Assembly (NCBI GenBank): GCA_965234365.1
Contig: OZ248345.1
Location: 372,001 to 436,000, forward strand
DNA from: Planktophila grossartii
GTDB lineage: Bacteria; Actinomycetota; Actinomycetes; Nanopelagicales; Nanopelagicaceae
Length of the DNA: 64,000 nt
Reading direction: 5' to 3'
Shown in pieces: positions 43,995 to 52,912 of the stretch. Position numbers and translations under genes: made by a program. Each line of letters starts with the position of its first letter. The stretch's first letter is position 1. The notes under the pieces were generated by a model. That model saw nothing but the letters and a program-made list of their open reading frames with translations, ran no database searches and was not told the DNA's origin.

Positions 43995-45113
43995 ATGCTC
44001 TCGTTCTACGTCCATATTCCATATTGCGTACGACGCTGTGGCTACTGTGACTTCAACACCTACACACCTTCTGAACTTCAAGATGGCGCAACTCTCGAGA
44101 TCGTCTCTGGCGATTACATCGATGCCGTACTGAAAGAGTTAGAGGCAGCTCCGCTCGACACAGTGCCCACTATCTTCTTCGGTGGTGGAACTCCATCGCT
44201 ATTGCCTCCTAAAGATCTAGGTCGCGTCATCACGGCAATTAAGGCGCGTAATGGCGTCACTGACGATTGTGAAATTACTCTTGAGGCAAACCCGGATTCT
44301 GTAACGCAAGAGAAGCTCAACGAACTCTTTGCTGTTGGTTTCAACCGCATCTCCTTCGGAATGCAATCATCGAATTCCGATGTACTTAAAGTTCTGGATC
44401 GCACACATAACCCTGAGAACGTTCGTAAGGCTGTCGATATGGCGCGCACTGCCGGGTTCCAATCTGTCAGCGTTGACCTCATTTACGGCGCACCAGGGGA
44501 GTCCTTAAGTGATTGGGCAGCAACGGTAAAAGAGGCGCTCTCACTCAACATTGATCACATCAGCGCATACGCACTTATTGTGGAAGAAGGCACCAAGCTC
44601 GCTGCGCAAATTAAGCGCGGTGAATACACAATGCCTGATGATGATTTGATGGCAGATATGTACCTGCTCGTCGATCAGCAATGTTTACAAAAAGGTTTGA
44701 AGTGGTACGAGCTATCGAACTGGTCAAAGCCAGGACATCAATGTCGTCACAATATTGCCTACTGGAAATCAAATAACTGGTGGGGTCTAGGACCTGGCGC
44801 ACACTCACATATCGATCAGAAGCGTTTCTGGAATGTGAAGCACCCCAACGCATATAAAGAGAAAGTCTTTGCCGGCATTTCACCGATTAAGGATTCAGAA
44901 ATTTTGAGCGTTGATGAGAAAAAGTCCGAATACATCATGCTCGCAATCCGAATGCCTGAAGGCGTAAAGAAGGCAGCTCTTACCGTTGCCCAATATGAAC
45001 GCTCCATGGAATACATCAAGAGCGGCCATGTGATTGAGAAAGAGAACGCCCTCGTTCTTACGCCGAAGGGTCGCTTAATTGCAGATCGTCTTACGCATGA
45101 AATGCTTCGCTAG
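43995..45113 (+). CDS. hemW: Radical SAM heme chaperone HemW
   Basis: This 372-aa radical SAM protein has the cluster Cys at 11, 15 and 18 (CVRRCGYCDF). The absence of a fourth ligand pattern beyond CxxxCxxC and the actinobacterial position between lepA and hrcA support HemW, a heme-trafficking protein, rather than coproporphyrinogen oxidase. FFGGGTPSLLP and LEANPDSV are the SAM-binding strands. Its stop lies inside the CIRCE operator of hrcA. Confidence 0.92.
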   Translation: MLSFYVHIPYCVRRCGYCDFNTYTPSELQDGATLEIVSGDYIDAVLKELEAAPLDTVPTIFFGGGTPSLLPPKDLGRVITAIKARNGVTDDCEITLEANPDSVTQEKLNELFAVGFNRISFGMQSSNSDVLKVLDRTHNPENVRKAVDMARTAGFQSVSVDLIYGAPGESLSDWAATVKEALSLNIDHISAYALIVEEGTKLAAQIKRGEYTMPDDDLMADMYLLVDQQCLQKGLKWYELSNWSKPGHQCRHNIAYWKSNNWWGLGPGAHSHIDQKRFWNVKHPNAYKEKVFAGISPIKDSEILSVDEKKSEYIMLAIRMPEGVKKAALTVAQYERSMEYIKSGHVIEKENALVLTPKGRLIADRLTHEMLR

Positions 45114-45136
45114 CACTCGCACGCTAAGATTGCTAA
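45110..45136 (+). promoter_or_regulatory. CIRCE element (HrcA operator)
   Basis: CTAGCACTC, 9 nt, GATTGCTAA: each arm matches 8 of 9 bases of the CIRCE consensus TTAGCACTC-N9-GAGTGCTAA. It overlaps the hemW stop, covers a TAAGAT -10 candidate (45125-45130) and ends 3 nt before the hrcA ATG, so HrcA should repress its own operon. Confidence 0.88.
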
Positions 45137-45139
45137 ACC

Positions 45140-45868
45140 ATGACCACTGACCGCCGCCTCGAGATTCTTCGAGCAATCGTCGACGAATATGTCGAAACCC
45201 AAGAGCCTGTGGGCTCAAAGGCGATTGCCGATAAGCGCGCACTCGGAATTAGTCCAGCAACTATCCGCAACGAGATGGCTGTTCTGGAAGAAGAAGGTTT
45301 GATTACTCAACCTCATACAAGTGCTGGCCGAATCCCAACAGATCGTGGATACCGACTCTTTGTAGACAAGATTTCTGCCGTTAAGCCACTTTCAACTGCC
45401 GAGCGTCGCGCAATCGAAACTTTCCTTGAAGGCGCACACGACCTCGATGATGTTGTGAAACGCTCAGCAAAGCTATTGGCAGATATCACCAAACAGGTTG
45501 CTGTTGTGAAGTATCCAAAGATTGGTGATTCACAAGGCCGAGAGATGATGGCAATCTCAGGAACGGCAAACCTTGCACGTTCCGGCGAAGATCTCGGAAA
45601 CACGCTCTCACCAATTCTTGAAGCTCTTGAAGAACAAGTTGTCTTGCTCCGCCTCTTAAGCGATGCGCACTCAACAGTGCATGTCACTATCGGCAGCGAA
45701 CAACCAGATTCCAGCTTGCAGACAACATCTCTTGTCACAGTTGGTTATGGCACCGATGCTTCCCTTGGAATTCTCGGGCCTACCCGCATGGATTACGCAG
45801 GTTCTATGGCCGCTGTCTCTGCCGTTGCTCGCTATGTCGGCCGCTTTATTACTGAGGGAAGTAAGTAA
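45140..45868 (+). CDS. hrcA: Heat-inducible repressor HrcA (short form)
   Basis: The protein has 242 aa, against about 340 in most HrcA. The N-terminal winged helix is intact (RRLEILRAIVDEYVETQEPVGSK, ISPATIRNEMAVLEEEGLI, PHTSAGRIPTDRGYRLFVD). After LADITKQVAVVKYPK it jumps to ISGTANLA and the C-terminal VGYGTDASLGILGPTRMDY, so roughly 100 residues of the GAF-like and inserted dimerisation region are missing, with no sign of a frameshift. The CIRCE operator upstream is intact. dnaJ overlaps its stop by one base. Confidence 0.9.
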   Translation: MTTDRRLEILRAIVDEYVETQEPVGSKAIADKRALGISPATIRNEMAVLEEEGLITQPHTSAGRIPTDRGYRLFVDKISAVKPLSTAERRAIETFLEGAHDLDDVVKRSAKLLADITKQVAVVKYPKIGDSQGREMMAISGTANLARSGEDLGNTLSPILEALEEQVVLLRLLSDAHSTVHVTIGSEQPDSSLQTTSLVTVGYGTDASLGILGPTRMDYAGSMAAVSAVARYVGRFITEGSK

Positions 45869-46983
45869 TGGCTGACTATTACGACTTGTTGGGCCTTGAT
45901 CGCGGAGCTACCGCCGATGACATTAAGAAGGCATATCGCAAGATTGCTCGCGAACTCCACCCCGATGTAAATCCAGATCCTGAAGTTCAGAATAAATTTA
46001 AAGAAGTGACTGCTGCCTATGACACTTTGTCTGACCCACAAAAGCGTCAGCAATATGACATGGGTGGTCAGGGTGGATTCGGAGGCGGTTTTGGTGGCGG
46101 TTTTGGCGGCGGCGGATTTAGCGACATCATGGATGCATTCTTTGGTGGCGGTGGAAATCGCGGACCACGTCCACGTATGCGCCAAGGTCAAGATGCACTT
46201 ATTCGCATCGAGGTAGATCTCAACGAAGCATGCTTCGGAACTGAACGCGATATCACTTTGGAATCAGCAGTTGTCTGTCAGAAGTGTGAAGGACAAGGAA
46301 CAGCAAATAACACTGCGCCTTCAATGTGTCCTGTCTGTAAGGGCCGCGGTGAAACACAATTTGTTCAGAAGTCATTCCTCGGTCAGGTCATGACATCTCG
46401 TCCATGTAATAACTGCTCGGGATACGGAAGCGTTATCTCCGATCCATGTCGCGAATGTGGTGGCGATGGTCGTGTACGCGCTCGTCAGACAATCAACATT
46501 AAAGTCCCTGCAGGCGTTGAAACCGGCAACCGTATTCAGATGGCGGGTCGCGGTGAAGTTGGACAAGGTGGTGGCCCAGCGGGCGATCTCTATGTTGAAA
46601 TCGTTGAAGCAGAACATGAATTCTTACTGCGAGATGGCGACAACCTGCACGTTGCCGTCGAAGTCTCATTTGCAGCAGCAGCTCTGGGTACAACTGTCGA
46701 GGTCGAGTGCCTCGATGGTCCCGTCAAGGTAGATATCAAGGCTGGCACACAGAGTGGAACAACGATTCCCGTAAAGGGCAAGGGCATGACTCGCCTTCGC
46801 ACAACACACCGCGGTGATCTCATCGTGCATGTTGATGTTGCAACCCCAAACAAGCTCAGCCGCGATCAGGAGAAGTTACTCAAAGAATTTGCCGCTTCCC
46901 GTGGTGAAAAAGAGGGCGATGTAAAGATTAAGGGCCATAAAGAAGGTCTCTTCTCTAAATTCAGAGATGCTTTCGGACGCTAA
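45868..46983 (+). CDS. dnaJ: Chaperone DnaJ (type I)
   Basis: This 371-aa co-chaperone has a J domain with HPD in ELHPDVNPDPE, a Gly/Phe-rich stretch (about 65-100), four CxxCxGxG zinc modules (CQKCEGQG, CPVCKGRG, CNNCSGYG, CRECGGDG) and the C-terminal substrate domain. It is in the hrcA operon under CIRCE control; dnaK and grpE are elsewhere. Its stop overlaps rsmE (TAATG). Confidence 0.95.
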   Translation: MADYYDLLGLDRGATADDIKKAYRKIARELHPDVNPDPEVQNKFKEVTAAYDTLSDPQKRQQYDMGGQGGFGGGFGGGFGGGGFSDIMDAFFGGGGNRGPRPRMRQGQDALIRIEVDLNEACFGTERDITLESAVVCQKCEGQGTANNTAPSMCPVCKGRGETQFVQKSFLGQVMTSRPCNNCSGYGSVISDPCRECGGDGRVRARQTINIKVPAGVETGNRIQMAGRGEVGQGGGPAGDLYVEIVEAEHEFLLRDGDNLHVAVEVSFAAAALGTTVEVECLDGPVKVDIKAGTQSGTTIPVKGKGMTRLRTTHRGDLIVHVDVATPNKLSRDQEKLLKEFAASRGEKEGDVKIKGHKEGLFSKFRDAFGR

Positions 46984-47699
46984 TGCTGACTCTCTTCTTC
47001 GTTGAAGATCTACCAACCACAGTAGGTGCTACCTACGAATTCAATAACGACGATGCCAACCACGCCATTCGCGTATTGCGCATTGGCACAGGTGAAATCT
47101 TTAATCTCTCTGATGGTGCTGGTTCATGGGCGCAGGTTCAGGTACTTACTGTTGCGAAGAAATCTATGCAGGTAAAGGTTGTCGAAACCGGCCACCAAGA
47201 TGCGCTCGATACACACTTCACTGTTATTCAAGCTATCCCTAAGGGCGATCGCATCAAGGAAGCCATCGAGATGTGCACCGAAGGTGGCGTAGACCGCATC
47301 GTGATGTGGAAAGCCTCACGCAGTATCGGTAAATCAGATGACAAGATGGAAAAACTCCAAACCACTGCGCGCGAAGCAAGTAAGCAGTCACGTCGTTTTC
47401 GAATCCCTGAAGTTATTGGGGTAGCAGCTACCAACGCGGTAGTCGATCAGATTGCACAAGCAGATTTAGCAATTGTCTTCCACGAATCGGCAACGATGAA
47501 AGTTTCAGAGTTAGTTGCTCCTGGTTGCAAGAAGGTTGCAATCATCATCGGCCCCGAAGGCGGTCTGACCGATGAAGAGATCGATACCTTTGCAGCAGCG
47601 GGAGCAAAGGTTGCTTTGATGGGCCGCCCTGTTCTGCGCTCGGCACACGCTGGATTGGCCGCTTTATCTGCGGTCAACACCGCCCTCTCCGTGTGGTGA
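46983..47699 (+). CDS. rsmE: 16S rRNA m3U1498 methyltransferase
   Basis: This 238-aa SPOUT methyltransferase has an N-terminal PUA-like part (NDDANHAIRVLRIGTGE) and the knot motifs KGDRIKEAIEMCTEGGVD, IIGPEGGLTDEEI and LRSAHAGLAAL. Its position after dnaJ is conserved in actinobacteria and firmicutes. Confidence 0.94.
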   Translation: MLTLFFVEDLPTTVGATYEFNNDDANHAIRVLRIGTGEIFNLSDGAGSWAQVQVLTVAKKSMQVKVVETGHQDALDTHFTVIQAIPKGDRIKEAIEMCTEGGVDRIVMWKASRSIGKSDDKMEKLQTTAREASKQSRRFRIPEVIGVAATNAVVDQIAQADLAIVFHESATMKVSELVAPGCKKVAIIIGPEGGLTDEEIDTFAAAGAKVALMGRPVLRSAHAGLAALSAVNTALSVW

Positions 47700-47732
47700 A
47701 TTCACCCCTTTACCGATAGATTTTCGACTTAT

Positions 47733-48716
47733 ATGGAACGCCTTTTAATCACCGTCCCACCCGCCATCCCGATGGTTTCACTCGTCGGTATCAATGATGC
47801 AAATATGTTGGCAATCGAAGCAGCATTCCCATCAGTCAACGTCACTGTGCGCGGCAATGAAATTACTTTGCGCGGACCACACATTGATTGTCTTGCGATG
47901 GAGAAGTTGATTACCGAGATGATGCTCGTTATCCGCTCGGGTCAGAGCCTTAACGTCGATGCAGTCACTCGTAGCATTGCGATGCTTGAGGCAGAACCTG
48001 TTCAGCATCCTGCAGAAGTTCTCTCACTCAATATTGTCTCTAATCGCGGAAAAACAATTCGCCCCAAGACTGCCAACCAGAAGCTCTATGTCGATGCCAT
48101 CGAAGAGAACACCATTACTTTCGGAATCGGACCCGCAGGTACAGGTAAGACCTACCTTGCTATGGCAAAGGCTGTTGCTGCTCTGCAAGCAAAGAAGGTC
48201 AATCGAATTATCTTGTCTCGTCCCGCTGTGGAAGCTGGCGAGAAGCTTGGATTCTTGCCCGGAACTCTCAATGAGAAGATCGATCCGTACCTGCGCCCGC
48301 TATTTGATGCGCTGCACGACATGATTGATTCAGAGGCAATTCCTCGTTTAATGCAGACCGGCGTTATCGAAGTTGCTCCTCTCGCCTTTATGCGTGGTCG
48401 CACACTCAACGATGCATTTATCATCTTGGATGAAGCGCAGAACACCACACCTGAACAGATGAAGATGTTCTTAACTCGCCTTGGTTTTGGATCCAAGATG
48501 GTTATCACCGGCGATATCACTCAGAACGATCTCCCTAATGGTCAGCGTTCAGGCCTTGGAATTATTCGCGACATCCTTGATGGCGTCGACGACATCTCCT
48601 TTATGGAGCTGACCGCTGATGACGTTGTGCGTCACCGTCTTATCGGAGATATCGTCAAGGCTTACGATAAATATGATGCGACCAAATCAGTTCCGCGTCC
48701 GATTCGTAACTCATGA
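47733..48716 (+). CDS. phoH: PhoH-like ATPase
   Basis: This 327-aa protein has an N-terminal KH-like segment (about 20-85) and a P-loop ATPase: Walker A GPAGTGKT near residue 133 and Walker B FIILDEAQNTTPEQMKM. It is linked to RNA metabolism and works next to YbeY; a PHO box is not seen here. TAGATT (47717-47722) lies 10 nt before the ATG. It overlaps ybeY (ATGA). Confidence 0.94.
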   Translation: MERLLITVPPAIPMVSLVGINDANMLAIEAAFPSVNVTVRGNEITLRGPHIDCLAMEKLITEMMLVIRSGQSLNVDAVTRSIAMLEAEPVQHPAEVLSLNIVSNRGKTIRPKTANQKLYVDAIEENTITFGIGPAGTGKTYLAMAKAVAALQAKKVNRIILSRPAVEAGEKLGFLPGTLNEKIDPYLRPLFDALHDMIDSEAIPRLMQTGVIEVAPLAFMRGRTLNDAFIILDEAQNTTPEQMKMFLTRLGFGSKMVITGDITQNDLPNGQRSGLGIIRDILDGVDDISFMELTADDVVRHRLIGDIVKAYDKYDATKSVPRPIRNS

Positions 48717-49156
48717 CCGTTGAGCTAATTAATCGCTCTGGCGCGCTTGTGCCAGAAACCCAGATGCATACACTGATTAATTTCGGTATCGATTACATGG
48801 AGCTTAATCCTGAGTGCGAAATCTCACTCACCTTTGTCGATGTGCAAGAGATGGAAGAGCTTCACATTAAGTGGATGGATGAACCAGGTCCCACTGATGT
48901 ACTTTCATTTCCCATGGATATGCCTGAAGTAAAGGGCGATGTTGTCACTCTCGGCGATATCGTCATCGCACCAGCTGTTGCTGCAAAGCAGGCGCTAGAT
49001 GCCGGCCACAGCGTCGAACATGAGATCTACATTCTTGCTACACATGGCTTGCTCCATATCTTGGGCTATGACCACGCAGATCCTGACGAAGAGAAAGTCA
49101 TGTTCGCGCTGCAAGAGAAGATTGTGAAGGAGTGGTCACTTTCGGTGGCTCAATAA
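48713..49156 (+). CDS. ybeY: Endoribonuclease YbeY
   Basis: This 147-aa metalloprotein has the three-His zinc site in THGLLHILGYDHADPDEE and the conserved DVLSFPMD. It acts in 16S rRNA 3' end maturation and ribosome quality control. It overlaps phoH by 4 nt. Confidence 0.95.
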   Translation: MTVELINRSGALVPETQMHTLINFGIDYMELNPECEISLTFVDVQEMEELHIKWMDEPGPTDVLSFPMDMPEVKGDVVTLGDIVIAPAVAAKQALDAGHSVEHEIYILATHGLLHILGYDHADPDEEKVMFALQEKIVKEWSLSVAQ

Positions 49157-49158
49157 CA

Positions 49159-50022
49159 GTGGCGCTAAATATTTTTACAAAGATCAACCTTGCTTTTAAA
49201 GGTTTTGCTATGGGTCTGCTCTCTGATGAAGATGAGCTTCGCCAGCTGATGGATCACGCACATCACCGCGGCCTCGTTCAATCGGATGAGCACGAGATGA
49301 TCCACAATGTATTTGAGCTAGGCGATACCTTGGTTCGCGAACTCATGGTTCCTCGCACAGATATGGTCTGGATTGAGAAAGATAAGACTCTGCGCCAAGC
49401 GCTCTCATTGGCACTTCGTTCAGGGTATTCACGCGTTCCTGTTGTAGGCGACGGTATCGATAACATCATCGGAATCGCCTATGTAAAAGATTTAGCAAAG
49501 CGCGCTCTCGATCACCACGAAGCCGAAACAACCGAAAAGGTTGAGCAGCACACTCGCCCTGCAGTATTTGTTCCCGAAAATAAGGAAGCAGCTGAGCTGC
49601 TGAAAGAGATGCAGCGCGACCAGATTCACTTGGCAATCGTTGTCGACGAGTACGGCGGCACTGCTGGAATCATCACTATTGAAGATATCATCGAAGAAAT
49701 CGTCGGCGAGATTGCTGACGAATACGACGATGGCGTTGAGACTTTCACTTGGCTGAGCGAGAAGAAGGCGCGCGCTAAAGCAACTATGCATGTCGAAGAT
49801 CTTGCCGATGAACTTAAAATCGATATCAATCGCGATGAATTTGAAGATGTCGACACTATCGGCGGATATATGGCTGAAAAATTAGGTCGCGTACCTATCG
49901 CAGGTTCAACAATTGATTTGCAGGGTTGGTCGATTACCTCTGAGCGCCCCATAGGTCGCAGACGTCGTATTAGCTCCGTTATTATTGAGCGTCCAGAACA
50001 GGAGATTGATGAGCATGAATAA
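49159..50022 (+). CDS. CBS-pair/CorC transporter-associated domain protein lacking DUF21
   Basis: The protein has 287 aa from the GTG at 49159; a GTG at 49132 inside ybeY and an ATG at 49210 are alternatives, and none has a well-placed Shine-Dalgarno. Two CBS motifs follow (VRELMVPRTDMVWIEKD and HLAIVVDEYGGTAGIITIEDI), then a CorC_HlyC domain (VDTIGGYMAEKLGRVP). Actinobacterial relatives are usually about 430 aa with four N-terminal membrane helices (DUF21); here they are gone, so it resembles soluble proteobacterial CorC. Role: probably divalent-cation homeostasis or regulation. Confidence 0.88.
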   Translation: MALNIFTKINLAFKGFAMGLLSDEDELRQLMDHAHHRGLVQSDEHEMIHNVFELGDTLVRELMVPRTDMVWIEKDKTLRQALSLALRSGYSRVPVVGDGIDNIIGIAYVKDLAKRALDHHEAETTEKVEQHTRPAVFVPENKEAAELLKEMQRDQIHLAIVVDEYGGTAGIITIEDIIEEIVGEIADEYDDGVETFTWLSEKKARAKATMHVEDLADELKIDINRDEFEDVDTIGGYMAEKLGRVPIAGSTIDLQGWSITSERPIGRRRRISSVIIERPEQEIDEHE

Positions 50023-50326
50023 TCCAGAAGATACAAAGCTGGCAACTCTTGCAACCTCAACTCTTGCTCGCAGTGGTGCGCAACAAGCAGCAGCGCTACG
50101 CGATAACACTGGCCGCACCTACGTTGCAATCAATGTGACATCACCGTCGCTCAACCTCGATGCCTTTGAAGCTGTTCTTACCGTTGCACTTGCATCGGGC
50201 ATCACCGGAATCGAGAGCGTTGTCGCTGCCGGATCACTTCCTGCAAATATCAAGGCAATCAAGGACTTTGCACCGACCGCCACTATTTTTCATCTTGATT
50301 CAAGCGGTAAGGAAAGCGCGCTTTAG
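50015..50326 (+). CDS. Cytidine-deaminase-like protein without catalytic residues
   Basis: The protein has 103 aa from the ATG at 50015, behind AGGAG; a start 10 codons upstream lies inside the previous gene. LATLATSTLARSGAQQAAALRDNTGRTYVAINV resembles the N-terminal half of cytidine deaminase, and in actinobacteria a cdd-like gene sits at this place. Here it has no Cys and no zinc-binding CAE or PCxxC motif, so it cannot be an active deaminase. It is either a remodelled or a decaying gene. Confidence 0.7.
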   Translation: MNNPEDTKLATLATSTLARSGAQQAAALRDNTGRTYVAINVTSPSLNLDAFEAVLTVALASGITGIESVVAAGSLPANIKAIKDFAPTATIFHLDSSGKESAL

Positions 50327-50358
50327 CCTTATTTACGCCTTAAAGATAAGATTGACCA

Positions 50359-51147
50359 ATGCGCGTAGTTCGATTTACTCCTCAGCCTGATGCAGGTTTG
50401 GGTACCGATCCGCTCTTTGGAATCCTCGAAGAAGATAATCAAATCTCCATCATCTCTGGAGATCCGATTTATCACGGCACCCAGAAGACAGCGGCAAAGG
50501 TCGAACTCACCAAGGTCCGCCTTTTGGCGCCAGTCATTCCTCGCTCAAAGATCGTTGCAGTCGGAAAGAACTATGCCGACCACGCCGCTGAAATGGGCGG
50601 AGCTGTTCCAGATGAACCGATCATCTTCCTCAAGCCAAATACTTCAGTGATTGGTCCTGGCGACACCATCGTCTGGCCTGCAATGGCGCCCACAATTGAT
50701 TACGAAGCAGAGCTCGCCATTGTTATTGGTCGAGTCTGCAAGGAAGTTCCTAAAGAGCGCGTGAAAGATGTGATCTTTGGTTACACCATGGCAAATGACG
50801 TTACGTCTCGCGAGCTACAGAAGCGCGATGGCCAATGGATGCGCGCAAAGTCATTCGATACATTCTGCCCACTAGGTCCATGGATTGAAACAGAGTTTGT
50901 TCCAGGTACTCAGCGCATCACTACAACGCTCAATGGCGAAGTAAAGCAAGATGCAAAGCTCTCAGACATGATCTTTAAAGTCGAAGATATCGTCCACTTC
51001 GTCACTCAGGTCATGACACTTCTTCCAGGAGACGTCATCATCACTGGCACGCCGGCAGGGATCGGCCCGATGCCAGAAAAATCTACTATTGCTATATCCA
51101 TCGAAGGCCTCGGCCAATTAACCAATAAGGTGAGCGCGCGTCCATGA
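50359..51147 (+). CDS. Fumarylacetoacetate hydrolase family protein
   Basis: This 262-aa FAH-fold enzyme has VGKNYADHAAEMG, the metal ligands in DYEAELAIVIGR and the C-terminal PGDVIITGTPAGIGPM. Members hydrolyse or decarboxylate acylpyruvates such as oxaloacetate; the substrate is not evident. The pairing with gltX (4-nt overlap) is common in actinobacteria. TAAGAT (50347-50352) lies 6 nt before the ATG. Confidence 0.88.
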   Translation: MRVVRFTPQPDAGLGTDPLFGILEEDNQISIISGDPIYHGTQKTAAKVELTKVRLLAPVIPRSKIVAVGKNYADHAAEMGGAVPDEPIIFLKPNTSVIGPGDTIVWPAMAPTIDYEAELAIVIGRVCKEVPKERVKDVIFGYTMANDVTSRELQKRDGQWMRAKSFDTFCPLGPWIETEFVPGTQRITTTLNGEVKQDAKLSDMIFKVEDIVHFVTQVMTLLPGDVIITGTPAGIGPMPEKSTIAISIEGLGQLTNKVSARP

Positions 51148-52601
51148 GCAAAAAGGTAAAGGTACGTTTCGCACCATCTCCAACCGGTGACTTACACGTT
51201 GGAAATATCCGCACAGCGCTCTTTGACTGGGCATATGCGCGCCACACAGGTGGCACATTCCTCTTCCGCATCGAAGATACCGATACAACGCGTGTTACCG
51301 ATGAATACATCAACGCTGCTATCGACACACTGAAGTGGCTCGGTCTGCAATGGGATGAGGGCCCTGAAGTCGGTGGCGAAAACGGTCCATACCTGCAATC
51401 ACAACGCCTTGGAATTTATGCCGAGTGGGCCCAGAAGTTTCTTGATCAAAAAGATGCTTACTACTGCTACTGCTCACCTGAAGAACTTGAGGCGGTGCGC
51501 GAAGAACAGCGCAAAGCAAATGTTGCACCTGGATATAACGGCCACTGCCGCGAGTTAACTGCAGAGCAAATCGCTGCATTTAAGGCGCAAGGACGTGAAG
51601 GCGTTGTCCGTATGCGTATGCCTGAAGGCACAACTACCTTTAAAGACGAGATTCGTGGCGAGGTAACTTTCGATCACAAGTTTGTTCCTGACTTTGTACT
51701 TGTTCGCGCAGATGGTTCACCGCTCTACACACTCGCTGTTGCTGTCGATGACATCTTGATGGGCGTCACCCACGTACTTCGCGGTGAAGATTTGCTCTCA
51801 TCAACACCTCGTCAGATTCGTGTCTATCAAGCGATGGGTGTGAAGATTGAGGATTACCCAGTATTTGCTCACCTTCCATTCGTGATGGGCCAAGATAACG
51901 CGAAGCTCTCCAAGCGCAATGGTGAAGTATCTATTGCTTGGTATCGCGAACAGGGATATCTACCTGAAGCAATCTGTAACTACCTCGCACTTCTTGGGTG
52001 GTCACCTGGTGATGACCGTGAAAATATTTCGATGAAGGAACTCACCGAGCTCTTTACTGTTGAAAAGGTTCACTCATCTCCTGCTCGCTTTGATATGAAG
52101 AAGCTTGAAGCAATCAACGGCGACAAGATTCGCGCGCTCAGCCTTGAAGAGTTCGCTACCTGGACCATGCCATTCCTTACTAAGGCAGGCGTCATTACTG
52201 GCACCGATGCTGAAGTTGAATTAGTAAAGAAAGCTCTGCCAATTATTCAAGAGCGCATCGTAAAGTTAGATGAGGCACCGCAGCTTCTTAAATTCCTCTT
52301 CGTCAAGGAGTTCGCTGTCGATGCCGAGGCCGTTTCCAAGATAACTGATGCTGCGGCAAAGGATATTTTGAAGCGATCTCTTGCAGATCTTGAAGGCGTT
52401 GCAACATGGAACCACGAATCCATCGAGGCTGTGCTTCGTGCATCCCTGATTGAAGAGCTTGGCCTCAAACCACGTATTGCATTTACTGCACTTCGCATTG
52501 CGACAACGGGCAGCACCATTTCTCCACCGCTCTTTGAATCTATGGAGTTGCTCGGGAAAGAGGCTTGCTTAGCCCGCATTACGCAGGCTCTAGCACTCTA
52601 A
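51144..52601 (+). CDS. gltX: Glutamyl-tRNA synthetase
   Basis: This 485-aa class I synthetase has the HIGH-like PSPTGDLHVGNIRTALF, KMSKS-like KLSKRNGEVS and a C-terminal anticodon-binding helical domain. It is followed by the genes for tRNA-Gln and tRNA-Glu. In actinobacteria it is usually non-discriminating and charges both tRNAs, with GatCAB correcting Gln; that cannot be shown here. Confidence 0.95.
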   Translation: MSKKVKVRFAPSPTGDLHVGNIRTALFDWAYARHTGGTFLFRIEDTDTTRVTDEYINAAIDTLKWLGLQWDEGPEVGGENGPYLQSQRLGIYAEWAQKFLDQKDAYYCYCSPEELEAVREEQRKANVAPGYNGHCRELTAEQIAAFKAQGREGVVRMRMPEGTTTFKDEIRGEVTFDHKFVPDFVLVRADGSPLYTLAVAVDDILMGVTHVLRGEDLLSSTPRQIRVYQAMGVKIEDYPVFAHLPFVMGQDNAKLSKRNGEVSIAWYREQGYLPEAICNYLALLGWSPGDDRENISMKELTELFTVEKVHSSPARFDMKKLEAINGDKIRALSLEEFATWTMPFLTKAGVITGTDAEVELVKKALPIIQERIVKLDEAPQLLKFLFVKEFAVDAEAVSKITDAAAKDILKRSLADLEGVATWNHESIEAVLRASLIEELGLKPRIAFTALRIATTGSTISPPLFESMELLGKEACLARITQALAL

Positions 52602-52691
52602 TTTTTGGGGTAAACTTCAACCTTGCGCCGCCAAGCGCGAACGTTCAATGCCAGATATTTGAGATAGTCATCGAAAATATCTGAAGAACGA

Positions 52692-52763
52692 TGGGGTATG
52701 GGGTAATTGGCAGCCCTGCTGATTCTGGTTCAGTAAGTCTAGGTTCGAGTCCTGGTACCCCAG
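52692..52763 (+). tRNA. tRNA-Gln (CTG)
   Basis: Acceptor TGGGGTA/TACCCCA, D arm GGGT/GCCC, anticodon stem GCTGA/TCAGT around TTCTGGT (anticodon CTG), T stem CTAGG/CCTGG, discriminator G. U1-A72 is the usual Gln identity pair. No CCA is encoded. Confidence 0.94.
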
Positions 52764-52811
52764 CGCAGTACCTACAACTGAATATGTTTGTCCTAGTTAT
52801 TTTTTGGCACG

Positions 52812-52884
52812 GCCCCGTCGTCTAGCGGCCTAGGACTCTGGCTTCTCAAGTCAGCTACGAGGGTTCGAATCCCTTCGGGGCTAC
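52812..52884 (+). tRNA. tRNA-Glu (CTC)
   Basis: Acceptor GGCCCCG/CGGGGCT, D stem GTCT/GGAC, anticodon stem CTGGC/GTCAG around TTCTCAA (anticodon CTC), T stem GAGGG/CCCTT with TTCGAAT, discriminator A. It lies 48 nt after tRNA-Gln and is probably co-transcribed. Confidence 0.94.
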
Positions 52885-52912
52885 ACATGTATCGATAAGA
52901 ATCGAGATGTAA

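Noticed and set aside
43995..45113. Annotation as oxygen-independent coproporphyrinogen III oxidase (HemN)
   Set aside because: The genomic position and short length fit HemW; HemN is longer and has additional N-terminal residues.
46075..46160. GGTGGC-type short repeats
   Set aside because: They encode the Gly/Phe-rich linker of DnaJ and are not a DNA repeat element.
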